A stretch of 64,000 nucleotides of DNA from Phlebopus portentosus. Lineage: Eukaryota; Basidiomycota; Agaricomycetes; Boletales; Boletinellaceae. The position numbers were made by a program, and so were the translations under genes. Shown piece by piece: positions 46,713 through 59,505 of the stretch. Each line of letters opens with the position of its first letter. The first letter of the stretch is position 1. The stretch is from contig JAYXKI010000008.1 in assembly GCA_037892935.1 (NCBI GenBank), forward strand, positions 1,302,001 through 1,366,000, read 5' to 3'. The notes below the pieces were generated by a model that ran no database searches, had not been told where the DNA came from, and worked only from the letters and a program-made list of their open reading frames with translations.

Positions 46713-48656
46713 TTAATCTAGTTTCGATTCGTCTACTTCAGCCTCTGTCTCTGGTCTCGTCGCAAGATCTTCCTCACCCTGTTTTGCTTTCTCTCGCGCA
46801 AGGCGTCCCTTTCCACGCGCATAATCTACGGAGATCCAGTCGCGCTTTGCCTCACCAAAGAGGCGCAGAGTAGAATCATATGTCGCGCAGAACCTCTCGA
46901 TTTCTTCCTCAAACAACGAGAAGTGAGCATCCAAGTCCTCGCTCACGAATGTCTCAGTTTCAGGATGAAGGTCAGCGTGAAATACACCATGAGGATGCGA
47001 GTGAGGATGGTGTATATGTGCGGCGCCGTGAGAGAGTACGCTGCGTACTGCAGCGAAGAATGTATCAGCAGCGGCGAGGTTGTGCGCTGCGAGAAGAGTA
47101 TGCGCTGACATTTCGTGCGTGTGTAAGAGGTGGTGAATATAGGCGCGAGTGAATGGAGGATCATATGACGGTCCTACTCGATCCGCATCCGTGGCATGGG
47201 CACGGTAGAGAATGTCGACTGATGCATGCGTGATTTCCTCAGATGGAGTCGAGTGGGGTGCGCAAGCTATGCATGGGCATACATTCGTCACATTCTCCGT
47301 CTGAGACGAACCATCCAACAGCCAATCAGATAAGCGCGAGAAATCCGCAGTGTATTTCGAGGAGTAGAGGTTATGTCCAAGGTCTCGCTTTTCGTCTCCT
47401 CGTACATTCCCGCCTTTCAGAGCTCCCTCCTTTGGCACAGGGAAGACAAAGTCCAAAGCGATGCCCCAGTCAGCAGCTTTCTGTGCCCAAGACACGTCGA
47501 ACGCGTCAACGCCAACATCACGAATCAGGTGGAGCACTTCGTGAGGAGACGAGGTTCCTGTCACAAGTCTTGGCTTTTCCGGTGAAAGAGGCTCGAGAGA
47601 TGCTCGTAGTAACTCAACCACTTTTGGCATAATCTCTTCCGATAGAGGCTGGGTCAATGGCTTCGAGTCGATTGTCCTTCGATTAGGCATGACGTCTTCG
47701 TCGTCTGGCGCAAGTTTGTCGGAGACAAGCAAAGACGTCCGAAGTGGAACGAGGTCAAAGGCATATCCGAACACTCCATCATCCAAGCATTTAAACGGCT
47801 TCACTTGCTCCGCTTCCCTTCCAAGTAGCTTCTCGTTTAGAGATTCGGCAAAGGTGCGTCTCGCTGGATGGCTGACATCTCCGACCATCTGGACGAATAT
47901 ATTTGACGGGTGGTGTCGATCCCCGGTAACGCCTGATACCGGACTTAACATAGCAGACAGCCAAGCCGTAGAGCGTTCAATACTTTTTGTTATGCGTCTC
48001 TGAGAAAAGGGAGGAGGCGTAAAGGGTATGTCGGAGAGCGCGATGGTGAGATCGGGATTGCAGATGTGCACGAAGGATCGATATTGCTCTGGTGTCACCT
48101 ACAAGGAATCAGCTGTTCAGGTCGTGTTTGTGGAAATGATGTCGGTTCTCGAACCTTTTTAACACCTCGAATGCAATTGGCATTCATGAATTTATTCCCA
48201 TTCGGAGGCATCTCGCGAACATCGTGGGGATCTCGAAGCGACATGGACAACACATGCTTGTCTTCTTGCAGACCAGCTAGTGTCTCTAACGGCTTGTTAG
48301 CATCAATCAACGTAGGTATCGGAGGTGTTCTTTCTAAACTAAGTGCTAGAGATCAGGATCGCATTCAATCATCTCAAGTCATGCAGGAACGCAAATTCTT
48401 GCACTTACAACGTTTCGAAGGCCATATAAACCCATCTAATAGATTCCGCCCTCTGTACATGATCCCGAGTGAGATGAGGCACGACGCCTCGAGAAGTCGA
48501 GGTTATGATTCCAGGAGTGTCGATTTTGATTTTACTGCCGCCTGGTTTCTTGACGGTTAATCTACCAAGACGAGGACCTGAAGGTCCGCGCGAGCGACAC
48601 TGTAAAATGCGATGGAAAGAAGCTTCGCTGCGCATGCGTTCTTCAGAACCAATCAT
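46713..48656 (-). CDS. QTRT2: Queuine tRNA-ribosyltransferase accessory subunit 2
   Basis: Pairs with the catalytic QTRT1 subunit to exchange guanine for queuine at position 34 of tRNAs with GUN anticodons, at the mitochondrial surface. Exon 1 runs from 48656 (or the in-frame ATG at 48635) to FET; exon 2 carries PPIPTLIDANKPLETLAGLQ and the last exon begins near MTPEQYRSF. Family marks are IDTPGIITSTSRG at the front, SDIPFTPPP, the barrel segment VDAFDVSWAQKAADWGIALD, and the zinc site CPCIAC with HHLLHTHEMSAH following. A His-rich loop (HIHHPHSHPHGVFHADLHP) lies after the zinc site. The catalytic aspartates of QTRT1 are not expected here. Basidiomycetes take queuine from food or bacteria, so this gene implies salvage. 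The upstream region is shared with the divergent Clf1 gene. Confidence 0.9.
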
Positions 48657-49202
48657 TGAGGCAAATTTGAGATTGCGAAATGTTGGAAGTTCTAGTTTGT
48701 TGAGAAATACGAGATCGAAAAAGTTGACTCGGAGTCACATGATGAAGGCGTGTACGTAATCTTTCTCTAAATGAATGGAGCTTGTAATGCAAGCAAAACA
48801 AACAATTTCTCATTGACCTTACAAGTAGCCCCTTGGAGGCTCGGATTGCTATTCTCGAATGAGGGGGCAGAAAGAACAACTGAAAGCTGCTCCGATCCTC
48901 GGCCAGACTTTCTGTCAGCATATAATAAAGTCACCACTAAACAATTTCAAGTTATTCATTCTTTGGCTTCCTTTTGTCTTGTCGGATTCTCTGTAGACAT
49001 CTCTTCGACGTTAATACATTTCTTTCTCTCTCTCTCTTCAACTGAGAGCATAAAGAGAAGACGATGATTGACAGAATGTGGTGTCGTGACGTCGGTTACG
49101 CGTCTTTTGCATGTGAGAAGTCACGTGCTCCGTTGGTCTGAGTAGAAAATCTGAGTATCTCACATTTTCATCTACTGCCGTATCTATTTCCAAGAATATA
49201 AA
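48657..49202. promoter_or_regulatory. Divergent promoter region of QTRT2 and Clf1
   Basis: About 545 bp between two genes that start in opposite directions; both promoters must lie here. A CT-rich run near 49020-49045 resembles pyrimidine-rich fungal promoter tracts. No TATA box is obvious. Confidence 0.45.
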
Positions 49203-51868
49203 ATGCAAGACGGCAGAGCACCTCGGTATGTGATTTCTCTATGAGCCCGTATGGATAGGACTTACCGAAAACATAGGGTCAAGAACCGCGCTCCAGCGGC
49301 CATTCAAGTACGGTTCAAGTCGTTGCATCATATCGTAAAAGCTAACGAAACCTCTTTCAGATTACAGCAGAACAGCTGCTGCGTGAGGCCCAAGAGAGGC
49401 AGGAGACTGCATTTCATGCTCCCAAACAGAGAATCGAGGACTTTGAGGAACTTCATGAGTACCGAGGCAGAAAAAGGAAGGAGTTCGAGGATCGTATACA
49501 GAGGACGAAGGGAAACTTGTATGCCATCATTCTTATGTTTCATTTATTTTTTACTTTCGTGCTGACGGGCTTCAAGGAAGGAATGGAAGGCGTATGCCAA
49601 CTGGGAGGCGAGCCAGGGAGAATACGACCGCTCGCGTTCAGTGTTTGAGCGTGCGCTCGACGTTGACCCTAGGAGTGTCTCGCTATGGCTCTCGTACACC
49701 GAAATGGAGCTCAAAGGCAGAAACGTGCAACATGCCCGCAATTTGTTCGATAGAGCAGTCACTTTGCTTCCTCGTATCGATCAACTATGGTACAAGTATG
49801 TGTACCTAGAAGAGCTGCTAGGAAACGTGGCTGGTGCGCGCCAGATATTCGAACGATGGATGCAATGGGAACCAGATGACAAGGCATGGCAGGCATACAT
49901 CAAGATGGAGGAGCGATACCAGGAGCTGGATCGCGTAAGTGCGATATACGAACGTTGGGTCGCCGTCCGTCCTGAACCGCGAGTATGGGTCAAATGGGCA
50001 AAGTTTGAGGAGGAGCGCATGAAGCTAGACAAAGCTCGCGAGGTCTTCCAAATGGCGCTCGAGTTCTTCGGTGATGACCCAGAACAAATCGAGAAGGCTC
50101 AGGCCGTTTTCAATGCCTTCGCCAAGATGGAAACGCGACTGAAGGAGTACGATCGTGCGCGAGTAATTTACAAGTTCGCGCTGGACCGACTGCCACGGAG
50201 CAGGTCTCAAGCCTTATATACCGCGTATACGAAGTTCGAAAAGCAACACGGAACGCGCTCAACGCTTGAGACGACGGTCATTGGCAAGCGCAGAATTCAG
50301 TATGAGGACGAGCTGGGGCAGGACGGGCGAAATTATGACGTCTGGTTTGACTATGCACGCTTGGAAGAGGAAGCGTTTCGGTCATTGCGCGAAGAGGGTG
50401 GGACAGAAGACGATATTGATGCGGCCATCAACCGAGTGCGGGAGGTGTATGAGCGTGCTGTCGCCCAAGTGCCTCCGGGTGATCTAAAGCGACACTGGCG
50501 ACGATACATCTTTCTGTGGTTGGACTACGCTCTGTTCGAAGAGATAGAAACAAAGGTGGGGAGGCTCGAAGTCTCTGATGTCAATAGTCCTCGGTACTGA
50601 TTCATGGCATAGGATTACGACCGTGCTCGGCAAATCTATAGGACGGCGCTCCAGGTTGTCCCTCACAAACAGTTCACTTTTGCCAAACTTTGGTTGATGT
50701 TCGCTCGCTTCGAAGTCAGAAGACTTGATCTTCCCGCAGCACGAAAACTGCTCGGTGCCGCCATTGGGATGTGCCCGAAAGAGAAGCTGTTCAAGGGCTA
50801 CATACAACTTGAAGTCGACGTAAGTTACTTTTTATTGATGATAGCAAACTTGATGCTAATTAAAAGTAGTTGCGGGAATTTGACCGCGTTCGAACACTGT
50901 ACGAAAAATACATCGAGTTCGACCCGACGAACTCTTCCGCGTGGATCCAGTTCGCTCAATTCGAAGCAGCATTAGCAGACTACACTCGTGCGCGTGCGAT
51001 CTTTGAGCTCGGAGTTGCGCAGACTCCCCTCTCCTATCCAGAGAACTTGTGGAAGGCGTATATTGACTTCGAGTTCGAGCAGGGAGAACGCGAGAAGACA
51101 CGCGCGTTGTACGAGCGACTTGTGCAATTGAGCGGTCATGTAAAAGTCTGGCGCTCGTATGCTGAGTTTGAGGCTGCACCGATTCCAATGAGTCAAGCGC
51201 TGCGCGAGGATGAGGAGGATGAAGCTGAAGAAGAGAAGTTTGTGGAAGGAGATATCCAGCGTGCGCGTCAGGTGTTTGAGCGCGCGTATAAGGATTTGAA
51301 GAGCAGGAACTTGAAGGAAGAGGTATGTCGTTCCCCAATTTTCTGGTACGGGTATGAGGGCTCATGGCATTTTCTAGCGCGTTGTCCTGCTTGAAGGCTG
51401 GAAAGAGTTCGAGCGACAGCATGGCACTCAAGCCGATATTGATAAAGTGCAAGCTATGATGCCTATAGTCAGCAGGAAACGGCGTAAGGTCGACGAGCTC
51501 GGAGACACCATGGAGGAATGTAAGTCACCATCATGGGTCTTGTTCGTGGAGATGGTTCTCATGCGTTGGCAGATTGGGACATGGTCTTCCCGGACGACGA
51601 ACGCGAAGCGAATCCGGCTTCGTTCAAATTCCTGGAGATGGCTCACAAGTGGAAGCGTATGCAAGCTGCAGGCGGTGGGGCTGGTGCTGGTGGATCTATG
51701 CTCTCGTCAATGTTCACCGCTGCGAAAGACAATGCAGGAGGGGCGAGCGAAGAGAGTGGCGCTCAATCTTCTGCACCTGCTCAGGAGGGGACGAATGGCT
51801 CTACGAATGGCGATGACAATGATAGTGATTCTGATTCTGAGATGGCTAATTCGAATGGCAGCGACTAA
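49203..51868 (+). CDS. CLF1: Pre-mRNA splicing factor Clf1 / Crooked neck
   Basis: Scaffold of the NineTeen complex in the spliceosome, made of HAT (half-a-TPR) repeats. The first three exons are small: MQDGRAPR, then [10 protein letters not shown], then [11 protein letters not shown]. The second, with [13 protein letters not shown] across the junction, is the conserved family start. HAT repeats follow with Trp and Tyr at fixed spacing: [47 protein letters not shown] and further copies to KAYIDFEFE near 51060. Introns fall after [10 protein letters not shown]...LEVD and LKSRNLKEE. The C-terminal exons have [10 protein letters not shown], then a Gly/Ser/Asp-rich tail ending at 51868. The protein is close to 740 residues, near family size. 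No lesions are seen. Confidence 0.95.
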
Positions 51869-52398
51869 TATGTGTGTACTATAAATGCCTAATACATCTA
51901 TAATTTACCACTTATTATTTCGCCCCTTCGTTCATTCTCCTGCACAGGTGTAGATGACTGATAGTCGACCGACTCGTTCCCTGCCGTCAGCACGTAGAAC
52001 ATGCTAATTGCTGAGTCTTCGTTGTACTTCCCGTGAATTTTGTCGAGGAATAATTTGTCATGTGGCAAGTGTCTGTATCAGTATCTTATCAAAGGGCATT
52101 TACCTCTGTCGGACGAAAGTATCGAATGCGTCAAGGCTTGTGAGGGAACGTCTCAAGTATCTAGGCAACGGAACCTGTGACATTCTACCTTTGCAAAGTA
52201 GCTCCAAACGAGGCAAGGAACAAGTCCTCTCTCAACCTTGCGCAAAGTCAAGTTGCAATTCTGTGAAATCGTATTAAGTGGCAGGCGCATACTGGAGGAC
52301 GCATTGTTCACGTATAAGGGGAGACTATGGGAGCTGGCGCTTTGTTTGCACGCTTGCTCAATAGAAAGGAGAGAGATTCTTCTGCCCGCCGCTCTAAC
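51869..52398. other. Intergenic region, nothing seen
   Basis: About 530 bp between Clf1 and the coiled-coil gene. Short frames only; should hold the promoter of the gene at 52399. Confidence 0.45.
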
Positions 52399-53230
52399 AT
52401 GTCAACCAAAGACAACGCATCAGATGCTCCTCGGGGAGGGAAGGCGGCACTGCGTACGTGTATACATCTTTTCGCGCTGAGGGAACTCTCGTTCTGATCC
52501 AGGACGTACACGCTTAGCCCAACCCATCGCTCTAAAAAACATCTACGACAAAAAATTTGTAGCCACCTTGAAGGAGAGGGCCACGTCCTGGAAGGATACA
52601 CTCACGGCTAAACTCAAGACCGAAATTTTTGAAACGGAGAATGAGCGGCACAAGAAATTCCTCGACAAGTCTGGCATTCGCGCGAGGTGGGAAGAACGGC
52701 TGGAGGAGACGGAAGACTTCGAGAACCTCGATATCGGGACGCTGCAGGATGTGGTGGCCCTGCACTCAGATTTTACTCAGTTAAACAAAGACGTGAAGCA
52801 GATTGACGTGTTTGAGAAGAAAATGGCGGTGAGGGCAAATAAGGAGGAAATGAAGAAGAGCGCGGAGGAAATGAACGAGGCGACACAGAGACTGGGCGAG
52901 ATCATCCCAGAGGCTGCAGAACTAATGCAGAAAGTCGGAGAGCTGAGGGAGAAGATCAATGGATTGCATGAGACGATTGAGAATCTTGACAAGGAGCTCT
53001 ATGAAGCCAGGGAGAGTCGCAAGGATGAAGACAGGCATCTGGTTAAGAAGCTCAAGGAATATATCACTGAAATGCGAATGCCGAAGTTACCTCAGGCTGC
53101 CCCTGGGAGCGAGATCCCACCTGCTACTCCGTCTGACATCGACTCAGATCTGTCTGAACAAAGGATCCCGGAGAAACCACCTAAGAGAGCAGGCAAGAAG
53201 GTGGCCACAGTAGAAGATGCAACTGACTGA
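52399..53230 (+). CDS. Coiled-coil protein of unknown function
   Basis: Start MSTKDNASDAPRGGK, a short first exon that ends in CTG C before a GT-AG intron of about 47 nt, then one long exon that runs to TGA at 53230. The body, about 170 residues, is almost entirely charged helix with heptad-like spacing (for example KKSAEEMNEATQRLGEI and INGLHETIENLDKELYE), so a long coiled coil is very likely. The C-terminus is proline-rich and basic (PEKPPKRAGKK). There are no signal peptide, membrane segment or catalytic motif. Candidates would be kinetochore, spindle or vesicle-tether proteins, but nothing here decides. Confidence 0.65.
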
Positions 53231-53636
53231 AATTAACCCGAGATCCAACCTGAATCGGGATAGATAGACTAGACCAATTCCTATTGGGTATTTTTGTAGT
53301 CTCTGCGGCATTTGCTGCCAGTGGACGTGATTTTTCTTTTTCCGCAGTAATTTTTTTATTTATGAACTTGAACAAGGAACTGAAGTCTGACCTCGTATGA
53401 TTAGTATGTCAAATTATACAGATTCTGGACGTCGGAATATTCACGAACACAATGAAATCAGCTGTCAAGGCTATTCAGAGAGGTACAGTACAAGCATTGA
53501 AGTAATCTGTTGTAAATTGTGCAATAATTTATTTATTATAATTTTATATACTGTACCATCACGTGACGAGCCTTACTGTGTGCAGATCGAGTACTTATCC
53601 CGACACCGACACCAGCACCGGTAACGGACACCGACG
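53231..53636. other. Intergenic region, AT-rich
   Basis: About 400 bp with no gene; AT-rich around 53500-53560. Holds the promoter of the gene at 53637. Confidence 0.45.
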
Positions 53637-54961
53637 ATGGCGACTATCGTAGCCCGTCGCGTTCGTCTGCCTCGCTCTACCTTGCGCTACCTATCAAGCC
53701 GCAATTTTACTTGTTCTGCGCCTGGTATATCCGTTATGTTGGCTAAATTCCTGGTCTAATCATCTACTTTTGCAGTGCTCAAGAAACGACGTCCAACGTC
53801 CTCTCTCGACACTGACGACCTTTTCGGATCTGTTTCCACTAAAGAAGGCGATCTATTTCACTCTTCTTTTGACCTACAAGATACGCCAAAGTCGAGCAAA
53901 GCGGCATCTTCATTCCAAGAGCCCAAGCCGAGAAGAAGTAAAGTGAAACCGCAATATGAACAGTTTGACGAGCATTACGCGTTCTTGATGGACCGATTGG
54001 GTCCTAAACCAGTCGCGGTCCATCCGCAGGTTCGAAATCGGGCGATCAAAAGGCTACTACATCATTCGAGGGGACCGGAGCATCTCGAACGAATCATGGA
54101 AGTCTTGGCGAAATGGCGGAACGATGGGAGAACAGTAGACGAGCAAACAGCCGTAGAGATCATTGGTACGTCTTATGCTTTTCTACAATTAAAATTCTGA
54201 TGTACAACCTTGTTTTTCGCCTAGACCGGTTCGTCGCCTGGCAACCCACGCTCCTCCTCAGACTCCTCGCTGAAAGGCCCAAATACGGCGTAACGCTCCC
54301 CAACATCGCGGAAGCGCGTCGAATCTTACGCCGACTCGTTTTCTACCGCCCTCCCGAGATCGCCGGGACGCCCGACATTGAAGCAAAGAAAAAGGCAAAC
54401 GCAGAAGCGCTGAAGAACTCTGTGACCTTCGCAGCGCTCTTGCCTGCACATGGATTCCCAAAAGCAGCGACGGAGGATGAGGTGTGCTGTGCCCTGCTCG
54501 CGCAGGCATGTGCGAGGAATTTGGTGTTCGCGGAGGCGTTGGAGAGGAAGAAAGCGGAGAGTGGTACGGCCGATGCAAAGCCTACGTCTGCGTCTATTCC
54601 CCCAGCGAAACGTGCACCACTCGGCACAGCAAGCACGCGTGGTCTGCTTGCCATCTCGTCTTCGCTGGCAACTCTCCTCTCTCAGTCATCAAAAGCTCAG
54701 CCTCTATCCGATCCGGAGACCAGACCCGATTCCGAAAGTGAGCTTGACGCCGAGGCACTAGCGCCCCTAAAGCGTATGAGCGGTGTAACCCAGACACCCT
54801 CGGACGAGCGCTCCTGGATAAGCGTTTCGCTTCGCGATGTCGTACGCGCTTTGAGAGGCGTGCGCGCTTCAAATCCGAGTTTGGGCTCAGCTAAGACGAA
54901 CTTGGAGGTGTTGGATAAGGCGTTTGGTGATTTGAATGCTGGGAAGGCGTCTTTAGTTTAA
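53637..54961 (+). CDS. Probable mitochondrial protein of unknown function
   Basis: Start MATIVARRVRLPRSTLRYL followed by SSRNFTCSAP: Arg-rich, no acids, with an RNF|TC-type cleavage context, so mitochondrial import is likely. Exon 1 ends just after this and splices to VLKKRRPTSS near 53776; a further intron lies after AVEII (about 54163-54224). A conserved-looking helical domain at about residues 75-190 has YEQFDEHYAFLMDRLGPKP, RAIKRLLHHSRGPEHLERI and FVAWQPTLLLRLLAERP. The C-terminal third is Ser/Ala-rich with helical patches and ends in AGKASLV, TAA at 54961. The LLH and RLL helix pairs could be TPR- or PPR-like, but I do not recognise a family. Mitochondrial gene expression is one possibility. 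Confidence 0.65.
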
Positions 54962-55094
54962 AAATCCGTTTCAGAGTGCATTGGGTATATATGCTGGAAT
55001 CGCACGCACACACTGATGTCACCAGTCTCCGGTCTACGGTTCAATTTGCTTCCGGGGGGCGAACGGAAAATTAGAGTATACATTGATCCTATTC

Positions 55095-58000
55095 CTAACA
55101 AATAATACAATCTTCCCTGAAGCTCAGATTATACATCGCTTTATCTACGGTCTTTTCAATTTTCTTCCAATCTGCTCGGCGCTGGATGAATTCGTAAATG
55201 TCCTACGAACACCATTTAGATTAGCAAGCGGAAACTGTTTAACCGCAGAGGGAATACAATGCTTACTTCTGGTCGGTACGCCCCACCATACCGTGTAACA
55301 TCTCGAACAATCTGTGCAAGGTCCTTTGCGTCTTCTACCACATACACGTGACCAAGCATCTTCAGGTTAGAGAAGTCCGCTGTGATACTCGGGACCTACG
55401 TAGAACTAATCAGTGTACAATGAAGGCGAAAACAAATTAGGAGTGTTGACGGACCTTCAGCGACGAGATGAAATTATGGTACGCGTTGAGGTCTGCGATG
55501 ACCTGGAAGCCACCTGCGAGGGAGATGATCTGCCGTTTGATATGTCGATGTAATATCCTGTCTGCAGCATTGAACAACTTCCGTACTGGAGAGAAATGCA
55601 TCGCGAATAACTCACGCAAGCAGTCGAATTCCGACCTCTTGATAGAACACTTGCAGGACCTCCTTACTGGTACTACCACGAAGGAGCTTGCAGTGCAAGT
55701 CCAAGCAAGCGATCGCTTCTTTGCAACCTTGTGTCGGACCGAGTTCCAGAGCAGCTTCGTCCACCGGATAATACTCGCGTGCCTTCGTTCGGGTGATAAT
55801 GATGTGTTCTACCTGCACTTCGAAGGTATGAGATCAATGGTAAACAGAGAAACTGAGCAAGGCTCCGCACCTGGTTCATAAGAACGTCAGTACCCGCGTT
55901 CATCCCTGCTGCCACTGAGTCGTCCAGCGTATTCTCGAAACGCTTCTTCTCCCTGACTACGTCATTGAGGAAATCCGTCTTATCTATATGAGTTGCCTAG
56001 ACGGAAAGAGATTTGAGCAATCTAAGAGCACGATACGGGACATAACACTTACGAGTTCCTTGTCAAAATACACCTGAACCATGCTTTGAATGGTATCGCC
56101 GATATGGACCAACTCAAAGAATTGCATGAGAGGGGCGACGCTTGTAGTTTCTTCGTGTTCTGCAGGCTTGTACGTCCGCATCTGTTCCGTAGCCCTCTCG
56201 AACCCAGATGAGATGTGTCGCTCGCTCATGGACTGCAGTAGCAGAATGAAGATTTCCTCGATCGTATCATGTACACGGTGCCCGTAGGAACCCGGATATC
56301 CGGCAAACGTCTCTAATCGTTTGAGAGACTCTCGATCTGCATGGATCAACTCGAGTGCCACGTCTAGGGAGAGAAGCAGGTCCATCTTGTCGAACGATGG
56401 TTTAGCAACGCCGTTCTTGGCGACAGTGCCATTCCTTCCGATTGCAGTAGATGGTGCCGGGGATGATGAGCGTACCGATGTCGGTGCGGTAGAGATGGTT
56501 GAAGCATCGTGGGTAGTTTGCGGAAACGATGATATTGACGCTATTGTCGACGTTCACTCAATGAGTGAAGAATAAAAAAAATTGGAAAACTTACATCGAT
56601 TTACAGAGACAGCTTCATTCTCCTCTTCATCTTCATCGTCTCCCAGCTCAAAGACCATCTGCCCATCTTCCCTGTCAAAGTTTCGTGAATATTCCGCTCC
56701 CATATTTCCAGAGTTCTGTGTGACCCAGCGCTGAGGATTCAGCATCGAGATACCTTGCACAGCGACGGTACCGCCTGTTGTGAGGGCTGCACCAACTGCT
56801 CCGACCGTCCGAGGTATTATCGTTACAGGGAGGAGAAGCACGTCCGTGAAGGAAGCGAGCACGGTCCGTTTCATCTGTGCCGGATTGTGCGAACCGAGGA
56901 ACCGTGGCGCCGATGGTGCAGTCGGGGCGATTGTACCTCCAGTTTGCGCAGACATCTAGAAACATCAGTCAATGCAGGTATCAAGAGACATGAGGGAACT
57001 AACTTTGCGCTCCCAGTCGCGATTGATTACTTCGAATGCCTGCTTCACACTCTCAACTTCTTCATCAAGGTATTCGTCCATATTTTGCTCGAACATCTGA
57101 TACCTTACGATGAAATATGAGAGCCGCTCACGGTGTCCGAAAAGTAAACCTACACGACGTCCTCAGCCTGAGTGTGACCGACATGAGAATCATCATTCTT
57201 CAGTTCCAGGAGTACATCGACCATACGCCATGCTTCTTTGAAAGCAGCCGCAGTTGCTCTTAAGAATGCCTCGTTTGAGATTTCGCGAGCTTTGGTCAGG
57301 AGAGGCATGATGTATTCGCCAACCTGAGAAAAAATTTGCTCAATCAGATGTCCTAAGGTATCACTTGAGAAAAAAAATCATACTGACAACTTCCTGAGCT
57401 ACTCTGTCTGCATAAGACAGTACTACATAAGACGTATTTGGAAATACATCGACTGCAATCGTGCCATCGTTGCGAATCACGCTTAGAATATGGTCCATGA
57501 ATGTATCCATGGCAGTAAAATCTAGAGTGTTATCCTTGCTACAAACAGATGTTTCATTATGAATAAAGTCCAATACAAATACAGAGATCCAAACGCACGT
57601 GAAGTTGTCCAATGGATTCCATACATCTTGCTCATAGAATATTTCTCGCTTCTCCGCCCATACACGGCCCATCTCCCAGTCCGACACACGCAGATTTGTG
57701 TTTCGAAGGTGGCCTTCCCAGACGTCCCAACTCGCACGTGCAGCTTCTCGCATCGCATCTTCATCCTTCTTACTGTCAGCTGCGTCAAACGTCGACAAGA
57801 GGTTGGCCTGAAAGCGGTCGATGGCTGACCGAAGTGACGAGTATAGTACCTCATGATCCCTTACTGGTCGCACAGTTGGTTGAAGGTAAAGTGCGAGAAG
57901 ATGTAGGGTATGCGATTGCTGTATTAAGGACGGAGACGGTGGAGGAAACAGAGAAGTCAAAATAAGGTGCGGGGCTGACGAAAGGCTAGGAAGCAGAGGT

Positions 58001-58533
58001 TTGAGTATTGTATGTACGTGTATAAACTTCTGCCGAAAGTCAGGCTCCGAGTTGCCCGTTAATGCTGCAGGATGCGATGACAGCGACAAGCCTTGGAATG
58101 CGCCGAACAGATCTTGGGTCGTTGCGGGCGAAGCCGAAGCGAAATCTCCGAACTCATCGTCGCCTGTGTCTAAAGATCGCGCAGTCGTCGACACAGCCTT
58201 CGGACTTGCTACGGATTTCCCTTTCACTCGCAATTCCAGCTCGTCAAGGGTCTTGCTCAAGCTCAGATTGTTGTTCTCGATGCCAAACATCTTCCATTTT
58301 GCCTCCCAGACGCGCTGATCACGACACAATTCTGCGAGCCTACGGGAAGTCCTGCTGAACGCGGGAATATCCGGAATGGCCGAGTATGTGAGGATAGACA
58401 GATACAGATCTTCTGGAAGGCATCCTATGAGGTCTTGCGTGATAGACACCTTCTGAGACCCGCGTCCAAGGATCGTGGACGTTGCCGCCGAAGCGTAGAG
58501 CTTCACGGGTTCTAATGTTGCGAAGCGGTCCAT
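55095..58533 (-). CDS. Recyclin-1 type F-box protein with Sec10-like domain
   Basis: Rcy1-type proteins help return cargo from endosomes to the plasma membrane, using an F-box that binds Skp1 and a Sec10-like exocyst-type helical region. The start MDRFATLEPVKLY at 58533 leads into the F-box with LPEDLYLSILTYS and a WEAKWKMF end. A flexible stretch with GDDEFGDF follows, then helical exons with LLALYLQPTVRP, DVWEGHLRN and WNPLDNF. The middle contains NTSYVVLSYADRV and, further down, KMSAQTGG. The C-terminal exons hold FGYPGS-type helices and ADLNAYHNFISSL, VPSITADFSNLKMLG and YGGAYRPED, ending with DWKKIEKTVDKAMYNL. These C-terminal motifs are typical of the family. TAG at 55095-55097. The gene is split by many short introns; middle borders near 57000-57360 are approximate. 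Confidence 0.85.
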
Positions 58534-59307
58534 TGTGGCTCCCGTTTCTCGACGAATTCAAAACGTTGCTCTAAGATTGAGTTCGTCTCTAAACTCCTTA
58601 TTTCTTTATCCTCTTCATAGCATCCTTAGCAGGTACGACGAGGTATAAAGGAAATCACATACAGTGCAATTGAATTCTCAGGGCACGTCTTGAAATGATC
58701 ACCGCAAGTCTGAGGGGTCTATACCTCTACCTGTCTCAAAGCATGCTACGCATAGATTTTTCATGAGCGAGTCCTTGCGGCCTCCAGAAGCTGCATGGCA
58801 GAACGAGTTTGAGTGAGTGAGATGAATGTACTTCACTGACTCTTCGGTCAAATTACATCACGTGGATTAGTCACGATCCCGTGATTGATTCTTGCGATCA
58901 ACTCGATTTAACGAACGAGTCGAAGTTGCCCAGAGCTTTCGCCAAACCTGCAGGTGCGACAAGGGTGTGCCACCAAACTTCAAGTCTATGGTGTACCGAT
59001 GAGTAAAAAATTAATCCCCCTCCCCTAAATAGTATAGTTGCCAAGTCCGAGTCCGACTCGGCGCTTTCAAGGTGTGCAATGTGCATGCCATCTAAGAACC
59101 CAAGAAGCTCGATGTGTATTACTATATTCTGAAGGATGATCCTAACATCAGGACTGACTATCAAGCACCACCTATCTTTTCCTTTCCATCAGGATGCTGC
59201 ACCTCTTGTTCACAATAACCTTCCTTCGACCGAGGAATGCCAGGAGTTACTGCCTATCAAAGTAATGTAATTGAATCTGTGTCCATAGCCTCGCTCAAAC
59301 ATAAAAC
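58534..59307. other. Intergenic region, no firm gene
   Basis: About 770 bp. An 88-codon minus-strand frame (58898-59164) has no recognisable content. Contains the promoter of the recyclin gene. Confidence 0.45.
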
Positions 59308-59505
59308 TTACGGGCGCCTCTGCTCATTGATACCACTGACCCTGTTGCTTTGAAGATCTCCGGCGCACAGTGGCCTGCCGATGCACGCAGAGCACCAGAC
59401 TACATAGCGACCGTCCTGCTTCTTCATCTTATAGTGCTTGTTGTCCGGGTGATTGCAAGTAGCACTTGGGTTTCCACCTTGCGCTGTGATAAACGTACAG
59501 GGCAT
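59308..59505 (-). CDS. 65-residue cysteine-rich protein, copy 1
   Basis: Complete single-exon frame of 65 codons plus stop, starting MPCTFITAQGG. It aligns without gaps over its whole length to the protein at 61742, with 25 identical positions of 65 (38 percent). All five cysteines (3, 17, 38, 41, 47) and the histidines at 19 and 24 are shared, in the pattern C-x-H-x4-HY and then WC-x2-C-x5-C. That spacing could bind zinc or form disulphides. There is no signal peptide, so a cytosolic or nuclear zinc-binding role is at least as likely as secretion. I know no named family for it. Preservation of length, reading frame and Cys/His across strong divergence is the main evidence that it is a real gene. 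Confidence 0.65.
   Translation of the reverse strand: MPCTFITAQGGNPSATCNHPDNKHYKMKKQDGRYVVWCSACIGRPLCAGDLQSNRVSGINEQRRP

Noticed and set aside
58898..59164. 88-codon minus-strand frame
   Set aside because: Looks faintly enzyme-like but matches no family motif I know and stands alone.
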